Source of the DNA: Caulobacter sp. CCH9-E1
GTDB taxonomy: Bacteria > Pseudomonadota > Alphaproteobacteria > Caulobacterales > Caulobacteraceae
Assembly: GCF_001556515.1 (NCBI RefSeq)
Contig: NZ_LSJA01000020.1
Location: forward strand, 1-25,102
Length of the DNA stretch: 25,102 nucleotides
Direction: 5' to 3'
Translations under genes and position numbers: made by a program
Notes under the pieces: model-generated
Told to the model about the DNA's origin: nothing
Databases searched by the model: none
What the model saw: the letters and a program-made list of their open reading frames with translations, nothing else
Part shown: in pieces, positions 17,786 to 25,102 of the stretch
Layout: the number at the start of each line of letters is the position of its first letter
Position numbering within the stretch: position 1 is the first letter of the stretch

Positions 17786-20779
17786 TTAGTACTCGAAGCG
17801 CACGCCCATCTTGAACGTACGACCGATCAGACCGGCGTAGTGCCAGGTGGTCAGGAAGTTCGGAGCCGAACCATAGGCGCCCGGCGCGATCGGAGCCTTC
17901 TTGTCGAACACGTTGCCCACGTTGGCGTACAGTTGCACGCCGTCCTTGATCTGGGCCGTCGCGTTCATGTCGACGTTGATGAAGCTCTTGATCTTGCAGA
18001 ACTTGTTGGCGACGGCCGGGCTGCCTGAACCACCGTACGGGTTGCCCGGAACGCATTCCGTGCTGCCGTTGGTGTCCGCGGCGACCGACTTGATGCTGCC
18101 GACATAGTAGGCCGTGGCCGACAGGGTGTACTTCTCACCGAAGGCCAGGGTGTTCTGCCAGTTGCCCTTCCACTCCGGCGTGCCGTTGCCCGACGACAGA
18201 TCGTACGGACCCAGCGTACCGGCGTACTTCTGCACGCCGTCCGCGGTGTGGAGGTCGTACTTCAGGACGTGGGTCACTTCCACGCGGCTGGTCCACCGGA
18301 TGTCGGCCGGCAGGTTGAAGCGGCCGGTGGCCGAGACGTCGACGCCCGAGGTCTTCGAGTAGTCGGCGTTCACGTACGGGACGTTGATGATCAGCACGCG
18401 CGGCAGGGCCGTCGGGAACAGCGGATCGACGGCGTCGGTCACGTTGCACGAATAGCCCGCGCCCACGGCGGCGACGGCGGCGCAAGCTTCAGCCAGCGTC
18501 GTCTTGCTGTAGTAGGCTTCGACCGCTTTGCTGATTTTCGGGCCGGACACGATCAGGTCCGACTTTTTGACGTCGTAATAGTCGACCGTCAGGCTCAGCC
18601 AGCGGGTCGGCTCATAGATCGTGCCGAGGGTGAAGCTGCGCGACTTCTCCGGCTTCAGGTCCGGGTTGCCGACAACGCCGCGACCCAGGCTGTAGGACTG
18701 CGAGTACGGGTTGCTGGTGCCGCCATGCAGGTTCTGGAAGTTGGCCGGCGGCGTCGTGGACACGAAACCAGCGTACTGCGAGCGCGGGCCCGATTCAGCG
18801 AAGGTCGGCGCGCGGAAGCCCTTGGAGTAGGTGCCGCGGAAGGCCAGTTGCTTCATCGGCGTGAACTTCGCGCCGAACTTCGGCGAGAAGTTGTTGAAGC
18901 CTTCCGAGTAGTCGTCGTAGCGGCCCGACACGTTCAGTTCGAGCGTGTCGTGGACCGGCGCGGCGACTTCGAAGAAGGCGGCCTTGACCGTGTGCTTGCC
19001 GAACGCCGAGGCGGTCGACAGGCCGTAGGTGTCCAGACGGGCGTTCTGGTTGTTGTTCTCCAGAACTTCCTTACGCGCCTGGGCGCCGACGGCCAGCATC
19101 ATGTCGCCGCCCGGCAGGGCCCACAGACGCTTGGTGATCGAGGCGTCGATCGACATCAGCGACGAGTGCGACGGCGTCACCTTGTCCGGCGAGATCTTGT
19201 TGCGGATATCGGCGGTGTTCTTCGACGGATCGACGAAGTTGTATTCGCCGGTGTTGATCGCGTTGGTCAGGGCCGCGATGTTCAGCAGGCCGTGCTGCGT
19301 CAGGCGCAGGTTGTCGCGAGCGCCGACGGCTTCGACGCGCCAGTTCCAGTCGTCACCGAACGAGCCGTTGAAGCCCATCGTGCCACGGATGACTTCGTTG
19401 TCGCGCTCGCTGCCGGCCGGCAGGTCGCCGAACAGGTAGTAGAGGCGCGCGGCGCCGTTGGCCGGATCGGCGGCGAAGGCCGCGGCGTACGGGTTGTTCG
19501 GGTTCAGGCGGCGATCGACGGCCGTCGAGCAGTTCGTGCCGCTCGAGCAGACGTAGACCGGCAGGACGATACCCGGGTTCGACGAGGCCAGCGACGGCGA
19601 GCCGCCGAAGGGCTGGGTGTTGCGCACGCCCGAGGGCAGGCCCTTGATGCTGACATAGCTCTTCGAGTAGCTGCCGGTGGCGTAGCCCTCGACGTTCTCG
19701 TTCAGGCGGAAGCTCAGACGGCCGTTGAAGGCGTAGCGCTTCTGCTTCGGCGCGATCTGGCGATAGGTGTCGACCAGGTCCCACTTACAGCCGACGCCAC
19801 GGTTGGTCAGGTTCGTCGAGGTGTACGAGCCGTTGGCGCAGTTCGAGTTCAGCGTGGTGTAGTTGTAGTAGTTCTGCGTCTTGCCCGCGCTGTCGATATA
19901 GGTGCCGCTCGGGATCAGCGCCGTGCCGCCCGCCAGCGGATTGTTCAGGTCGCTCTGCGTCGTGCGAACCACGACGGCGTTCGGCGTCGGGGTGGTCAGC
20001 GAGCTGTCGGCGCTGTTGTTGTCCAGGCCGCCGATCGAGCTCAGGTCCTGGGTGTTGTACGGGAAGCCGCGGCTGTGGTTCGTGACCCGGCCGTTCGTCT
20101 GATACTCGGCGTTCACATAGACATTCCAGCCGGTCTCGGCGTAGTCGCCGTAGCCCAGGGTGATGTCGGCGCGGCGGTGTTCGGCGTCGCCGCGGTCGCT
20201 CTCGCCGGCTTCCAGGCTGCCCTTAACGCCGACGAATTGCTTCTTCAGCTTCAGGTTCACCACGCCGCCGATGGCGTCGGCGCCGTACGACGACGAAGCG
20301 CCGTCCTTCAGCACTTCGATCCGGTCGATCAGGCTGAACGGGATCGAGTTCAGGTCGACATAGGCGTTGTGACCGTCATCGTTCAGCGGGAAGTTGGTCG
20401 AGCGCAGGCCGTCGACCAGCACGAGGGTCGAGGACACGCCCAGGCCGCGCAGCGACACGGCCGAGCCACCGGCCGAGAAGCCGCTCTGGAAGCCGGTGCC
20501 GATCGAACCGGCGCCGTCGGCCGAGATCGAACGAATGGCGTCGGCGGCCGTGGCGATGCCCGCGCGCTCCAGGGTTTCCGAGGTCAGCACGGTGACCGGC
20601 GACGGGGTCTCGGTGTCGGTGCGGCGGAACAGCGAACCGGTGACGACGATTTCCTCGACCTGGGTCTGGTCGGAAGCCGGAGCGGTTTGCGCGGCGGCTT
20701 GGCCAGCGAACACCGCCGCGGCGGCCGTGCAGATCATCGAAGACGCCAGCAGGCGCCCCCTCACGGAGCTCATTCTCAT
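17786..20779 (-). CDS. TonB-dependent outer-membrane receptor
   Basis: A 997-residue outer-membrane active transporter energised by TonB. A signal peptide ends near GQAAAQ-TAP (about residue 31). The TonB-box-like segment VEEIVVTGS and the plug domain follow (about 40-180: TPSPVTVLTSETLERAG, VSLRGLGVSSTLVLVDG, IDRIEVLKDGASSSYGADAIGGVVNL). The rest is the 22-strand barrel with the late TonB_dep_Rec segment and a C-terminal aromatic (GVRFEY) for outer-membrane assembly. Four close Cys pairs sit in predicted extracellular loops and could form disulfides. The substrate is unknown; Caulobacter relatives use such receptors for sugars, aromatics and iron chelates. The ATG at 20779 has AGGGGAG upstream. 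It carries its own terminator and seems to be a single-gene unit. Confidence 0.97.
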   Translation of the reverse strand: MRMSSVRGRLLASSMICTAAAAVFAGQAAAQTAPASDQTQVEEIVVTGSLFRRTDTETPSPVTVLTSETLERAGIATAADAIRSISADGAGSIGTGFQSGFSAGGSAVSLRGLGVSSTLVLVDGLRSTNFPLNDDGHNAYVDLNSIPFSLIDRIEVLKDGASSSYGADAIGGVVNLKLKKQFVGVKGSLEAGESDRGDAEHRRADITLGYGDYAETGWNVYVNAEYQTNGRVTNHSRGFPYNTQDLSSIGGLDNNSADSSLTTPTPNAVVVRTTQSDLNNPLAGGTALIPSGTYIDSAGKTQNYYNYTTLNSNCANGSYTSTNLTNRGVGCKWDLVDTYRQIAPKQKRYAFNGRLSFRLNENVEGYATGSYSKSYVSIKGLPSGVRNTQPFGGSPSLASSNPGIVLPVYVCSSGTNCSTAVDRRLNPNNPYAAAFAADPANGAARLYYLFGDLPAGSERDNEVIRGTMGFNGSFGDDWNWRVEAVGARDNLRLTQHGLLNIAALTNAINTGEYNFVDPSKNTADIRNKISPDKVTPSHSSLMSIDASITKRLWALPGGDMMLAVGAQARKEVLENNNQNARLDTYGLSTASAFGKHTVKAAFFEVAAPVHDTLELNVSGRYDDYSEGFNNFSPKFGAKFTPMKQLAFRGTYSKGFRAPTFAESGPRSQYAGFVSTTPPANFQNLHGGTSNPYSQSYSLGRGVVGNPDLKPEKSRSFTLGTIYEPTRWLSLTVDYYDVKKSDLIVSGPKISKAVEAYYSKTTLAEACAAVAAVGAGYSCNVTDAVDPLFPTALPRVLIINVPYVNADYSKTSGVDVSATGRFNLPADIRWTSRVEVTHVLKYDLHTADGVQKYAGTLGPYDLSSGNGTPEWKGNWQNTLAFGEKYTLSATAYYVGSIKSVAADTNGSTECVPGNPYGGSGSPAVANKFCKIKSFINVDMNATAQIKDGVQLYANVGNVFDKKAPIAPGAYGSAPNFLTTWHYAGLIGRTFKMGVRFEY

Positions 20780-21306
20780 TTTAGGACTCCCCTAATATAA
20801 CGGCGTGCGCCGAAAAGAAGCGCACCCCGAACCCCTCTCGAGTTCGAAGTCAGGGAGCTACGAAGCCATTCCGTCTCAGGTCAACGAACATTGCTGTCAC
20901 AAAATAGACTCCGAAACGACTGTCGCATTAAAGCCACATCATTACATTGCTGTAACGCTGTTACTTCTACGAATTATTCCAATATTTCCAAATGGTCTGC
21001 AAGATTATCCGACCCACTAAGCCTCATCCACTTTCCGTCAATCGATAAGGCGCAAGCGAAATACGGAATGTACATTTAAAACTAAACACAGATGCTCACA
21101 AATTAAGCTTCCGCATATCTAGTTTAGTGGCGGAAATTTTCCCGGGCGACGCTGATACGCGGGGATCATATCTCAAGCGGACTGGAACCGAGGGCAAGCT
21201 CCGGCTCGCAATATACAATCTGCCGGCAAGACCCGCCGCAGGCGCTCGAAGCCGCTCATCGACGCCGTTTGCATTTGGCGCGTTAAGCGCTATATGTGAC
21301 CTGTCA
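20780..21306. other. AT-richer intergenic region between the receptor gene and nadA
   Basis: About 530 bases without a convincing gene; the short open frames here lack ribosome-binding sites and family-like sequence. It must hold the receptor promoter on the leftward strand. The base composition between about 20890 and 21120 is far more A/T rich than the rest of the window. A small inverted repeat, GTAAC-GCT-GTTAC, lies at 20952-20964. I see no clear -10/-35 pair, tRNA or riboswitch. Confidence 0.6.
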
Positions 21307-21329
21307 GTTATGCTCATTTTCAGCATAAC
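21307..21329 (+). promoter_or_regulatory. Distal palindromic operator of the nad operon
   Basis: Perfect inverted repeat GTTATGCT-N7-AGCATAAC. The 20 bases 21310-21329 match 21383-21402 at 18 positions. The pairing with a second copy next to nadA makes a regulator-binding site very likely. NAD repressors such as NadQ or NrtR are known to bind palindromes before nad genes; which one acts here is not visible. Confidence 0.75.
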
Positions 21330-21347
21330 CCCGACGTCGGAGCGACG

Positions 21348-21370
21348 AAAAACGACGCCCGGCGTTTTTT
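21348..21370 (+). promoter_or_regulatory. AT-stem hairpin with T-run in the nadA leader
   Basis: AAAAACG (21348-21354) pairs with CGTTTTT (21363-21369) around an 8-base loop, and six T residues end it (21365-21370). It lies between the two operators. It resembles a weak intrinsic terminator or attenuator, but it is short and no antiterminator partner is seen. Confidence 0.3.
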
Positions 21371-21382
21371 GAGGCCCTGGAA

Positions 21383-21402
21383 ATGCTCACTTTGAGCATA
21401 AC
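21383..21402 (+). promoter_or_regulatory. Proximal palindromic operator of the nad operon
   Basis: ATGCTCA-CTT-TGAGCAT (21383-21399) followed by AAC, directly before the GGAGG ribosome-binding site of nadA. Centre-to-centre distance to the upstream copy is 73 bp, close to seven helical turns, so both sites face the same side of the DNA. Repression by looping or by blocking the start region is plausible. Confidence 0.75.
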
Positions 21403-21412
21403 GGAGGATCAG

Positions 21413-22513
21413 ATGGCCGACGGGTTCGCCGCCCCCCACGGGTTCAAGGGGGAGTTCACCGCGCAGATCGAGGCGCAGACCGCGCCCATCTGGGACAAGG
21501 TCAAGCACCACGTCACGCCGCTGGAGTGGCGGACGCAGGCCCCTCTGATCGTCGAGATCAACCGCCTCAAGCGCGAGAAGAACGCCGCGATCCTGGCCCA
21601 CAACTACATGACGCCGGACATCTTCCACGGCGTGGGCGACTTCGTGGGCGACAGCCTGGCGCTCGCCAAGGAGGCCGCCAAGAGCGACGCCCAGATCATC
21701 GTCCAGGCCGGCGTGCACTTCATGGCCGAGACCAGCAAGGTCCTGTCGCCGCAAAAGAAGATCCTGATCCCGGACCTGAAGGCCGGCTGCTCGCTCGCGT
21801 CGTCGATCACCGGCGCCGACGTGCGGCTGATCAAGCAGCGCTATCCGGGCGTGCCGGTGGTGACCTACGTCAACACCACGGCCGACGTGAAGGCCGAGAC
21901 CGACATCTGCTGCACCAGCGCCAACGCCGTGCAGGTGGTCGAATGGGCCGCCAAGGAATGGGGGACCGACAAGGTCATCCTGATCCCCGACGAGTTCCTG
22001 GCCCGCAACGTCGCCCGCCAGACGGACGTGAAGATCATCGCCTGGGCCGGCCACTGCGAGGTGCACAAGCGCTTCACCGCCCAGGACATCGCCGACATGC
22101 GCGCGGCCTGGCCGGGCGCCGAAGTCCTGGCCCACCCCGAATGCCCGGCCGAGATCCTGGAAGCCGCCGACTTCGCCGGCTCGACGGCGGCGATGAACGA
22201 CTATGTCGCGGCGCGCAAGCCGGCCCAGGTGGTGCTGATCACCGAGTGCTCGATGGCCAGCAACGTCCAGGCCGAAAGCCCGGCGACCCAGTTCATCGGC
22301 CCCTGCAACATGTGCCCGCACATGAAGCGGATCACCCTGCGGAACATCTACGACGCCCTCGTCCACGAGCAGTTCGAGGTGACGGTGGACGCCGACGTCA
22401 TCGACCGCGCGCGGTTGGCCGTGCAGCGGATGATCGACCTGCCGCCGCCGGTGGTTCCGGCTCGGTACGATCTGGTGAAGGCGCGGCATCACGTGGATGT
22501 CGAGCTGATTTGA
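21413..22513 (+). CDS. nadA: Quinolinate synthase NadA
   Basis: [4Fe-4S] enzyme that condenses iminoaspartate with dihydroxyacetone phosphate to quinolinate, the second step of de novo NAD synthesis. The 366 residues carry the cluster cysteines: Cys126 in LKAGCSLASS, Cys167 in ICCTSANAVQ and Cys301 in GPCNMCPHMK. The substrate-binding segments AILAHNYMTPDI and GVHFMAETSK are also intact. I chose the ATG at 21413 with GGAGG six bases upstream; an in-frame ATG at 21383 lies inside the proximal operator and has no Shine-Dalgarno. It is first in the nadA-nadB-nadC cluster and would be controlled by the two palindromes before it. Confidence 0.98.
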   Translation: MADGFAAPHGFKGEFTAQIEAQTAPIWDKVKHHVTPLEWRTQAPLIVEINRLKREKNAAILAHNYMTPDIFHGVGDFVGDSLALAKEAAKSDAQIIVQAGVHFMAETSKVLSPQKKILIPDLKAGCSLASSITGADVRLIKQRYPGVPVVTYVNTTADVKAETDICCTSANAVQVVEWAAKEWGTDKVILIPDEFLARNVARQTDVKIIAWAGHCEVHKRFTAQDIADMRAAWPGAEVLAHPECPAEILEAADFAGSTAAMNDYVAARKPAQVVLITECSMASNVQAESPATQFIGPCNMCPHMKRITLRNIYDALVHEQFEVTVDADVIDRARLAVQRMIDLPPPVVPARYDLVKARHHVDVELI

Positions 22514-22524
22514 CGGACTGGCTT

Positions 22525-22637
22525 CCTTCCCCCTTGCGGGGAAGGTGGCCGCGAAGCGGTCGGATGGGGGTGTGAGCTCTGACTTTCGGAGCCGGCGCGA
22601 CACCCCCACCCCAACCCCTCCCCGCAAGGGGGAGGGG
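22525..22637. repeat. Inverted REP-like hairpin pair between nadA and nadB
   Basis: Same design as the pair at 1-163. The left unit has CCTTCCCC (22525-22532) paired with GGGGAAGG (22538-22545), then GGCCGCGAAGCGGTC and GGATGGGGG. The right unit is reversed and ends CCCCTCCCC (22615-22623) with GGGGAGGGG (22629-22637). The two halves also pair with each other through GGGGGTGT (22566-22573) and ACACCCCC (22600-22607), giving one large structured element inside the operon mRNA. Its right end stops four bases before the GGAG used by nadB. Confidence 0.85.
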
Positions 22638-22650
22638 CGTGGAGTGTGGA

Positions 22651-24183
22651 ATGATCGAACGCATCACCTTCAACGGACCCGTCATCCTCGGCGCGGGCCT
22701 CGCCGGTCTCTCGGCCGGCCTCGCGGCGAAGACCGCGCTCGTGCTGTCGCCAACGCCGCTGGCGACCGGCTGCTCCAGCGCCTGGGCGCAAGGGGGCATG
22801 GCCGCGGCGTTGTCGGGCGAGGACACCCCGGAGCTGCACGCCGCCGACACCCTCGCCGCCGGCGCGGGCCTCTGCGATCCCAAGGCCGTCGAGCTCCTGA
22901 CCCGCGAAGGCCCGCAAGCCGTCCGCGATCTCGCCGCCCTCGGCGCGCCGTTCGACCGCAAGGCCCCCAAAGACGGCGAAAGTGACGCCTTCGTCCTGAG
23001 CCTGGAAGCGGCCCACTCCAAGGCCCGCGTCGCCCGCGTGGGCGGCGACGGCGCCGGCGCGGCGATCATGGCCGCCGTCATCGCCGCGGTCCGCGCCACG
23101 CCGACCATCGAGGTCCGCGAGAACGCCCGCGCCCGCCGACTGCTCCAGGACACGACGGGCCGCGTGGTCGGCGTGCTGGCCGAGATCGAGGGCGTCCTGG
23201 TCGAGATCCGGTCGACGGCGGTGATCCTGGCCACCGGCGGAGTCGGCGGTCTTTACGCCGTGACCACCACCCCGGCCGAGGTGCGCGGCGAGGGCCTGGG
23301 CCTGGCCGCCCTGGCCGGCGCGACGATCGCCGATCCCGAGTTCGTGCAGTTCCACCCCACCGCCATCGACATCGGCCGCGATCCCGCGCCCCTCGCCACC
23401 GAAGCCCTGCGCGGCGAAGGCGCGATCCTGCGCGACGCTGATGGCCGCGCCTTCATGGCCGACTACCACCCGGCCAAGGAGCTGGCGCCGCGCGACGTCG
23501 TGGCCCGCGCCCTCCACGCCGAGCGGGCGGCTGGTCGCGGAGCCTTCCTGGATGCGACGCAAGCCGTCGGCGCGCACTTCCCGCACGAGTTCCCGGCCGT
23601 GTTCGAGGCCTGCCAGAGCGCGGGGATCGATCCCCGCCGCGAGATGATCCCCGTCGTTCCGGCCGTGCACTACCACATGGGCGGGGTCGCGACGGACCTC
23701 GACGGCCGCGCCAGCCTGCCCGGCCTCTACGCCGCCGGCGAGTGCGCCTCGACCGGGGTGCAGGGCGCCAACCGCCTGGCCTCCAACAGCCTCTTGGAAG
23801 CGGCCGTGTTCGGCGCCCGCGCCGGCCGGGCGGCCGCCAGCGAGGGAACCCACGGCGGCGAGCCGGTCAGCCTCGAGCCCCTGCCCGACCTGCCCGACGC
23901 CGCCCTGCAGACCCTGCGCAAGGCCATGAGCCGGGACGCCGGGGTGATCCGCGACGCCGCCGGCCTGGCCCGGCTGCTGGAGCAGATCGAGGCGCTGGAA
24001 CCCGCCTACGGCCCCTGCCCCGCGGTCGTCGCCGCACGCCTGATCGTCGAGGCCGCCCTGGCCCGCCAGGAAAGCCGGGGCGGTCATTACCGCGCGGACT
24101 TCCCGGCGACCGCCGCCGAGCCCGTCCGCACCTTCGTGACCCTGGAGAGCGCGGACGCCGCCGTCCGCTACGCCGCCGAATGA
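22651..24183 (+). CDS. nadB: L-aspartate oxidase NadB
   Basis: FAD enzyme that oxidises L-aspartate to iminoaspartate, the substrate of NadA. The 510 residues start with the dinucleotide-binding ILGAGLAGLSAGLAA and show CSSAWAQGGMAAAL (41-54), FVQFHPTAI (231-239), the catalytic Arg281 in LAPRDVVARA, and the C-terminal YHMGGVATDLDGR with STGVQGANRLASNSLLEA. The protein is slightly shorter than the E. coli enzyme (540), mostly in the C-terminal helical domain. The ATG at 22651 has GGAG six bases upstream; the GTG at 22639 is less likely. The stop overlaps the nadC start by ATGA. The 137-base gap from nadA is filled by the hairpin repeat. Confidence 0.97.
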   Translation: MIERITFNGPVILGAGLAGLSAGLAAKTALVLSPTPLATGCSSAWAQGGMAAALSGEDTPELHAADTLAAGAGLCDPKAVELLTREGPQAVRDLAALGAPFDRKAPKDGESDAFVLSLEAAHSKARVARVGGDGAGAAIMAAVIAAVRATPTIEVRENARARRLLQDTTGRVVGVLAEIEGVLVEIRSTAVILATGGVGGLYAVTTTPAEVRGEGLGLAALAGATIADPEFVQFHPTAIDIGRDPAPLATEALRGEGAILRDADGRAFMADYHPAKELAPRDVVARALHAERAAGRGAFLDATQAVGAHFPHEFPAVFEACQSAGIDPRREMIPVVPAVHYHMGGVATDLDGRASLPGLYAAGECASTGVQGANRLASNSLLEAAVFGARAGRAAASEGTHGGEPVSLEPLPDLPDAALQTLRKAMSRDAGVIRDAAGLARLLEQIEALEPAYGPCPAVVAARLIVEAALARQESRGGHYRADFPATAAEPVRTFVTLESADAAVRYAAE

Positions 24184-25043
24184 GCATGACCTCCCACGTG
24201 TCTTTGGCCCTGGACGACATCCTCGTCCGCCCGATCGTCGACCACGCCCTGGCCGAGGACCTGGGCCGCGCCGGCGACATCACCGGCCAGGCCTGCATCG
24301 ATCCGGACGCGCGGCTGTCGGTCGTCTGGGCCAGCCGGCAGGATGGGAGGGTTTCCGGACTTTCCTGCGCGCGCTTGGCTCTGGCCGCCCTGGACCCGAC
24401 CGCGACCTTCGAGGTCGCAGCCCCCGACGGCTCAGACGTCATGCCGGGCGCGATCCTGGCCCGCGCCGAGGGCGCCGCCCGCGCCGTTCTGGCCGCCGAG
24501 CGGACCGGCCTGAACCTGCTGGGCCGCCTGTCGGGCATCGCCACCCTGACGCGCGCCTACGTGCGGCTGGTCGAGGGCACGGGCGCGACCATCGTCGACA
24601 CCCGCAAGACGACGCCCGGCCTGCGCGCGCTCGAGAAGTACGCCGTCCGCTGCGGCGGCGGGGTCAACCACCGCTTCGGGCTGGATGACGCCATCCTGAT
24701 CAAGGACAACCACGTCGCCGCCTGCGGCGGGGTCGGCGAGGCCGTCCGCCGCGCCCGCGCCCACGCCGGCCACCTCGTGAAGGTCGAGGTCGAGGTCGAC
24801 GGCCTCGATCAGCTGGAAGAGGCGCTGAAGCACGGTCCCGACGTCGTCATGCTGGACAATTTCAGCCTCGACGACCTGAAGACCGCCGTCCGAGCCGCCA
24901 AGGGCCGCGCGGTGCTGGAGGCCTCGGGCGGCGTCAACCTGACGACGGTCCGCGCCATCGCCGAGACGGGCGTCGACGTGATCAGCGTCGGGGCCCTGAC
25001 CCACTCGGCGCCAGTGCTGGATATCGGGCTGGACGCGGTCTGA
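24180..25043 (+). CDS. nadC: Nicotinate-nucleotide pyrophosphorylase NadC
   Basis: Quinolinate phosphoribosyltransferase: converts quinolinate and PRPP to nicotinate mononucleotide, CO2 and pyrophosphate, closing the de novo branch of NAD synthesis. The 287 residues contain VDHALAEDLGRAGDIT near the N-terminus, the active-site stretch TRKTTPGLRALEKYAVRCGG followed by NHRFGLDDAILIKDNH, and the barrel motifs VEVEVD, VVMLDNFS and EASGGVNL. The ATG at 24180 overlaps the nadB stop (ATGA), so translation is coupled; a second ATG two codons on is an alternative. A much longer open frame upstream is only a shadow of nadB. Length is normal for the family. Confidence 0.97.
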   Translation: MSMTSHVSLALDDILVRPIVDHALAEDLGRAGDITGQACIDPDARLSVVWASRQDGRVSGLSCARLALAALDPTATFEVAAPDGSDVMPGAILARAEGAARAVLAAERTGLNLLGRLSGIATLTRAYVRLVEGTGATIVDTRKTTPGLRALEKYAVRCGGGVNHRFGLDDAILIKDNHVAACGGVGEAVRRARAHAGHLVKVEVEVDGLDQLEEALKHGPDVVMLDNFSLDDLKTAVRAAKGRAVLEASGGVNLTTVRAIAETGVDVISVGALTHSAPVLDIGLDAV

Positions 25044-25054
25044 GCGGTATAGAT

Positions 25055-25102
25055 GCTCCCCCGCGATGCGGGGGAGCTGTCACGGAGTGACTGAGGGGGC
25101 GA
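25055..25102 (+). repeat. REP-like hairpin unit downstream of nadC (cut by the window end)
   Basis: GCTCCCCCGC-GAT-GCGGGGGAGC (25055-25077) is a 10-bp stem, followed by GTCAC-GGA-GTGAC (25079-25091) and TGAGGGGG. This is the same two-stem unit as at 1-50 and 22525-22570. Its inverted partner, if present, lies beyond the window. It begins 11 bases after the nadC stop and may protect or end that transcript. Confidence 0.82.

Noticed and set aside
18248..20800. 850-codon rightward open frame opposite the TonB-dependent receptor
   Set aside because: Antisense shadow with Arg/Val/Gly-rich composition, no ribosome-binding site and no recognisable motif; the leftward frame is an unmistakable receptor.
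21096..21326. Possible 76-codon leftward gene in the gap before nadA
   Set aside because: No ribosome-binding site, no recognisable sequence, and its start region overlaps the distal nad operator.
21383..21412. Upstream ATG giving NadA ten extra residues
   Set aside because: The ATG lies inside the proximal operator with no Shine-Dalgarno, whereas ATG 21413 has GGAGG at ideal spacing.
21320..22627. 435-codon leftward open frame opposite nadA
   Set aside because: Shadow of nadA, which has intact cluster cysteines and a strong ribosome-binding site on the other strand.
23742..24179. N-terminal extension of nadC to give a 433-residue protein
   Set aside because: The first 146 codons are an out-of-frame reading of nadB; normal NadC length and an ATGA overlap place the start at 24180.

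Overview
The window is GC-rich (roughly two thirds G+C by eye) with dense, tightly packed genes. It looks like the chromosome of an alphaproteobacterium of the Caulobacter/Phenylobacterium group. The reasons are the prmC - DUF4167 - clpB neighbourhood, a ParDE pair that closely resembles Caulobacter ParDE1 as I recall it, a large TonB-dependent receptor, an HWE-family sensor kinase with a single-domain response regulator, and G+C-rich hairpin repeats in gaps. No tRNA, rRNA, CRISPR array, insertion sequence or prophage is visible.

Layout. Positions 1-8119 are a leftward block: a hairpin repeat pair, clpB, an M48 metallopeptidase lipoprotein, a DUF4893 exported protein, a response regulator overlapping a PAS-HWE histidine kinase, a strong terminator, a DUF4167 protein and prmC. 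A parDE toxin-antitoxin operon (8195-8748) is divergent from prmC and carries its own promoter with an embedded palindrome. From 8752 to 13388 come single genes in mixed orientation: a MOSC protein, a YihY/BrkB membrane protein, a methyltransferase, a GNAT acetyltransferase, a P-loop ATPase of the AAA_28 type, and an exported protein. Next are a Cache-domain chemoreceptor (13685-15520) and, convergent with it, a MocR-type regulator divergent from a LysE/RhtB exporter with a perfect palindrome between them. A 997-residue TonB-dependent receptor (17786-20779) is followed by about 630 bases of AT-richer non-coding DNA. The window ends with the de novo NAD operon nadA-nadB-nadC (21413-25043).

How the parts work together. 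NadB, NadA and NadC are the complete route from aspartate to nicotinate mononucleotide. Two near-identical palindromes 73 bp apart upstream of nadA suggest co-operative repression. The kinase and regulator form a two-component module built like LovK-LovR; its PAS domain keeps the FixL haem-ligand His and the matching Arg, so it is a candidate haem/oxygen sensor. MocR and LysE probably form a regulator-exporter pair. ParDE is a self-contained autoregulated module.

Most of the window is ordinary core genome. I do not see a large novel system. The best leads are the FixL-like PAS on an HWE kinase, the paired nad operators, and the regulatory palindromes at parD and mocR. Coordinates of starts were chosen by me from ribosome-binding sites and family length. 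Residue numbers are hand counts.
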